From positions 622,881 through 662,808 of the forward strand of contig NZ_GL890780.1 in the NCBI RefSeq assembly GCF_000211415.1: a DNA stretch of 39,928 nt. The letters are read 5' to 3'. Both the position numbers and the translations under genes were made by a program. The number at the start of each line of letters is the position of its first letter. Position 1 is the stretch's first letter. The notes beneath the pieces were generated by a model. The model searched no databases. It was not told where the DNA came from and saw only the letters and a program-made list of their open reading frames with translations. This DNA is from Enterobacter mori LMG 25706. Lineage in GTDB: Bacteria; Pseudomonadota; Gammaproteobacteria; Enterobacterales; Enterobacteriaceae. Positions 37,959 to 39,928 of this stretch are shown here, piece by piece.

Positions 37959-38837
37959 ATGAAATATTCATTAGGACCGGTGCTCTACTACTGGTCAAAA
38001 GAGACGCTGGAAGATTTTTACCAACAGGCCGCCGCCAGTAGCGCCGATGTGATTTACCTCGGCGAAGCGGTGTGCAGCAAGCGCCGTGCCACCAAAGTGG
38101 GCGACTGGCTGGATATGGCGAAAAGCCTGGCCGGAAGCGGCAAGCAGGTGGTGCTCTCGACGCTTGCCCTGGTGCAGGCGTCTTCCGAACTGGGCGAGCT
38201 GAAGCGCTATGTCGAAAACGGCGAATTCCTGCTGGAAGCGAGCGATCTCGGCGTGGTGAACATGTGCGCTGAACGCAAGCTGCCGTTTGTCGCGGGCCAT
38301 GCCCTGAACTGCTATAACGCCGTGACCCTGCGACTGCTGCTTAAGCAGGGGATGACGCGCTGGTGCATGCCGGTTGAACTCTCCCGCGACTGGCTGGCAA
38401 ACCTGCTGAATCAGTGCGACGAGCTGGGCATTCGCAATCAGTTTGAAGTGGAAGTGCTGAGCTACGGGCATCTGCCGCTGGCCTACTCCGCCCGCTGCTT
38501 TACCGCGCGCTCGGAAGACCGCCCGAAAGACGAATGCGAAACCTGCTGCATCAAGTACCCGAACGGACGCAGCATGCTGTCGCAGGAAAACCAGCAGGTG
38601 TTTGTCCTCAACGGCATTCAGACCATGAGCGGCTATGTTTATAACCTCGGCAACGAGCTGGCGTCGATGGACGGTCTGGTGGATATGGTGCGTTTGTCGC
38701 CGCTGGATACCGACGTGTTCGCGATGCTGGACGCCTTCCGCGCCAATGAAAACGGCGCCGCTCCGCTACCGCTGACGGCAAACAGCGACTGCAACGGTTA
38801 CTGGAAACGTCTCGCCGGGCTGGAACTTCAGGCGTAA
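37959..38837 (+). CDS. ubiV: O2-independent ubiquinone hydroxylase subunit UbiV
   Basis: UbiV is the second subunit and also a U32-family 4Fe-4S protein, 292 residues. Cluster cysteines are in GEAVCSKRRA near residue 39 and in SARCFTARSEDR with DECETCCIKYPNG near residues 180-197. The start at 37959 (MKYSLGPVLYYW) is the family start; a longer frame from 37923 overlaps ubiU and is not used. It is followed by yhbW after 78 bases that hold an inverted repeat. Confidence 0.96.
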   Translation: MKYSLGPVLYYWSKETLEDFYQQAAASSADVIYLGEAVCSKRRATKVGDWLDMAKSLAGSGKQVVLSTLALVQASSELGELKRYVENGEFLLEASDLGVVNMCAERKLPFVAGHALNCYNAVTLRLLLKQGMTRWCMPVELSRDWLANLLNQCDELGIRNQFEVEVLSYGHLPLAYSARCFTARSEDRPKDECETCCIKYPNGRSMLSQENQQVFVLNGIQTMSGYVYNLGNELASMDGLVDMVRLSPLDTDVFAMLDAFRANENGAAPLPLTANSDCNGYWKRLAGLELQA

Positions 38838-38842
38838 AAAAG

Positions 38843-38911
38843 GCTCACTTTGTTAACAACGGTTATCATTTTTTAATGCACTATTAAAGATTCACCGTCG
38901 ACAAAGTGAGC
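38843..38911 (+). promoter_or_regulatory. Long-range inverted repeat before yhbW
   Basis: GCTCACTTTGT (38843-38853) and ACAAAGTGAGC (38901-38911) are perfect 11-bp inverted arms, 47 bases apart. The right arm contains GTGAG, the only Shine-Dalgarno candidate for yhbW, 6 bases before its ATG. Pairing in a transcript that comes through from ubiV would block it; a transcript that starts between the arms would escape. Confidence 0.55.
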
Positions 38912-38915
38912 TGTT

Positions 38916-39923
38916 ATGACTGACAAAACCATTCCGTTTTCGGTGCTGGATCTGGCGCCGATCCCTCAGGGTTCCTCGGCTCGAGAAGCCTTTTCGCACT
39001 CTCTCGATCTCGCTCAGCTGGCCGAAAAGCGTGGCTATCACCGCTACTGGCTGGCCGAGCACCACAACATGGTGGGCATCGCCAGCGCCGCCACCTCGGT
39101 ACTGATTGGCTATCTGGCAGCCAATACCACTACCCTGCACCTGGGCTCCGGCGGCGTAATGCTGCCAAACCACGCCCCGCTGGTGATTGCCGAGCAGTTT
39201 GGCACCCTGAACACTCTCTATCCGGGGCGTATTGATTTGGGCCTTGGTCGTGCGCCGGGCAGCGACCAGCCGACCATGCGCGCCCTGCGCCGCCATATGA
39301 GCGGCGATATCGATAACTTCCCGCGCGATGTGGCCGAGGTGGTGGACTGGTTCGACGCGCGCGATCCTAACCCGCACGTGCGCCCGGTCCCGGGCTACGG
39401 TGAGAAGATCCCGGTTTGGTTGTTGGGATCAAGCCTGTATAGCGCACAGCTCGCCGCGCAGCTTGGGCTGCCGTTCGCGTTTGCCTCGCACTTCGCACCG
39501 GATATGCTGCATCAGGCGTTGCATCTTTACCGCACGAACTTCAAACCGTCCGAGCGTCTGGAGAAGCCGTACGCGATGGTCTGTATCAACATCATTGCCG
39601 CCGACAGCAATCGCGACGCGGAATTCCTGTTTACCTCCATGCAGCAGGCATTTGTGAAGCTGCGTCGCGGTGAGACGGGACAGCTTCCGCCGCCGGTGGA
39701 GAATATGCATCAGCTGTGGTCCGCCTCCGAACAGTATGGCGTTCAGCAGGCGCTGAGCATGTCGCTGGTGGGTGATAAAGCGAAAGTGCGTCACGGGCTG
39801 GACGCGGTGCTACGCGAAACGCAGGCGGATGAAATTATGGTTAACGGCCAGATTTTCGATCATCAGGCGAGATTGCATTCGTTTGAACTGGCGATGCAGG
39901 TGAAAGAAGAGTTGGTGGGGTAG
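38916..39923 (+). CDS. yhbW: Luciferase-like monooxygenase YhbW
   Basis: YhbW is a 335-residue protein of the bacterial luciferase-like, flavin-dependent monooxygenase family; no substrate is known. TIM-barrel motifs seen are [13 protein letters not shown] at the start, [37 protein letters not shown], the [16 protein letters not shown] loop and [20 protein letters not shown]. The length matches E. coli. It is the last gene in the window and ends 5 bases before the edge. Confidence 0.95.
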   Translation: MTDKTIPFSVLDLAPIPQGSSAREAFSHSLDLAQLAEKRGYHRYWLAEHHNMVGIASAATSVLIGYLAANTTTLHLGSGGVMLPNHAPLVIAEQFGTLNTLYPGRIDLGLGRAPGSDQPTMRALRRHMSGDIDNFPRDVAEVVDWFDARDPNPHVRPVPGYGEKIPVWLLGSSLYSAQLAAQLGLPFAFASHFAPDMLHQALHLYRTNFKPSERLEKPYAMVCINIIAADSNRDAEFLFTSMQQAFVKLRRGETGQLPPPVENMHQLWSASEQYGVQQALSMSLVGDKAKVRHGLDAVLRETQADEIMVNGQIFDHQARLHSFELAMQVKEELVG

Positions 39924-39928
39924 TTTTT

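Overview
The window is chromosomal DNA of an enterobacterium close to Enterobacter, Leclercia or Lelliottia. Nearly every gene is a close match in length and sequence to an Escherichia coli K-12 gene of the tdc to yhbW region, and gene order is kept. High GC content and REP-type palindromes also fit. These identifications come from recalled family sequences; no search was run.

Layout. 1-1800: a degraded 3' end of cyuA (yhaM), an AT-rich stretch, and a three-gene AT-rich islet: an STM2901-like protein, a DUF1493 protein and an orphan type VI secretion Hcp. 1829-2239: a periplasmic Spy/CpxP-like protein. 2392-9284 (minus): tdcABCDE, for anaerobic threonine breakdown; tdcF and tdcG are missing. 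9285-9913: a long AT-rich control region. 9948-10324 (minus): rnpB, with its promoter in the end of garK. 10357-14610 (minus) and 15022-16593 (plus): garPLRK and divergent garD, which take galactarate to 2-phosphoglycerate. 16651-25014: agaR and the divergent kbaZ-agaVWEFA and agaS-kbaY units for N-acetylgalactosamine. agaBCDI is absent, and an exported glycoside hydrolase gene follows kbaY. 26944-27917: a fic pseudogene. 27923-39923: the conserved block rsmI, lpoA, yraN, diaA, dolP, yraQ, yraR, yhbO, yhbP, yhbQ, yhbS, ubiT, ubiU, ubiV, yhbW.

How the genes work together. The first half is mostly catabolic: threonine to propionate with ATP, galactarate to glycolysis, and GalNAc through tagatose-1,6-bisphosphate. 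The second half is housekeeping: 16S rRNA methylation, activation of PBP1A, replication timing, outer-membrane integrity and oxygen-independent ubiquinone synthesis.

Most striking. Five genes (kbaZ, the hydrolase, fic, yhbP, yhbQ) carry a reading-frame break, each of which can be explained by one extra base beside an identical base. This is either a shared sequencing error or real decay, and it decides whether the GalNAc pathway works. Other notable points are a perfect 16-bp inverted pair of AgaR-like operators, the exported hydrolase in the GalNAc operon, the Hcp islet, and an 11-bp inverted repeat that could hide the yhbW ribosome binding site. I saw no CRISPR array, tRNA, rRNA or intact insertion sequence.
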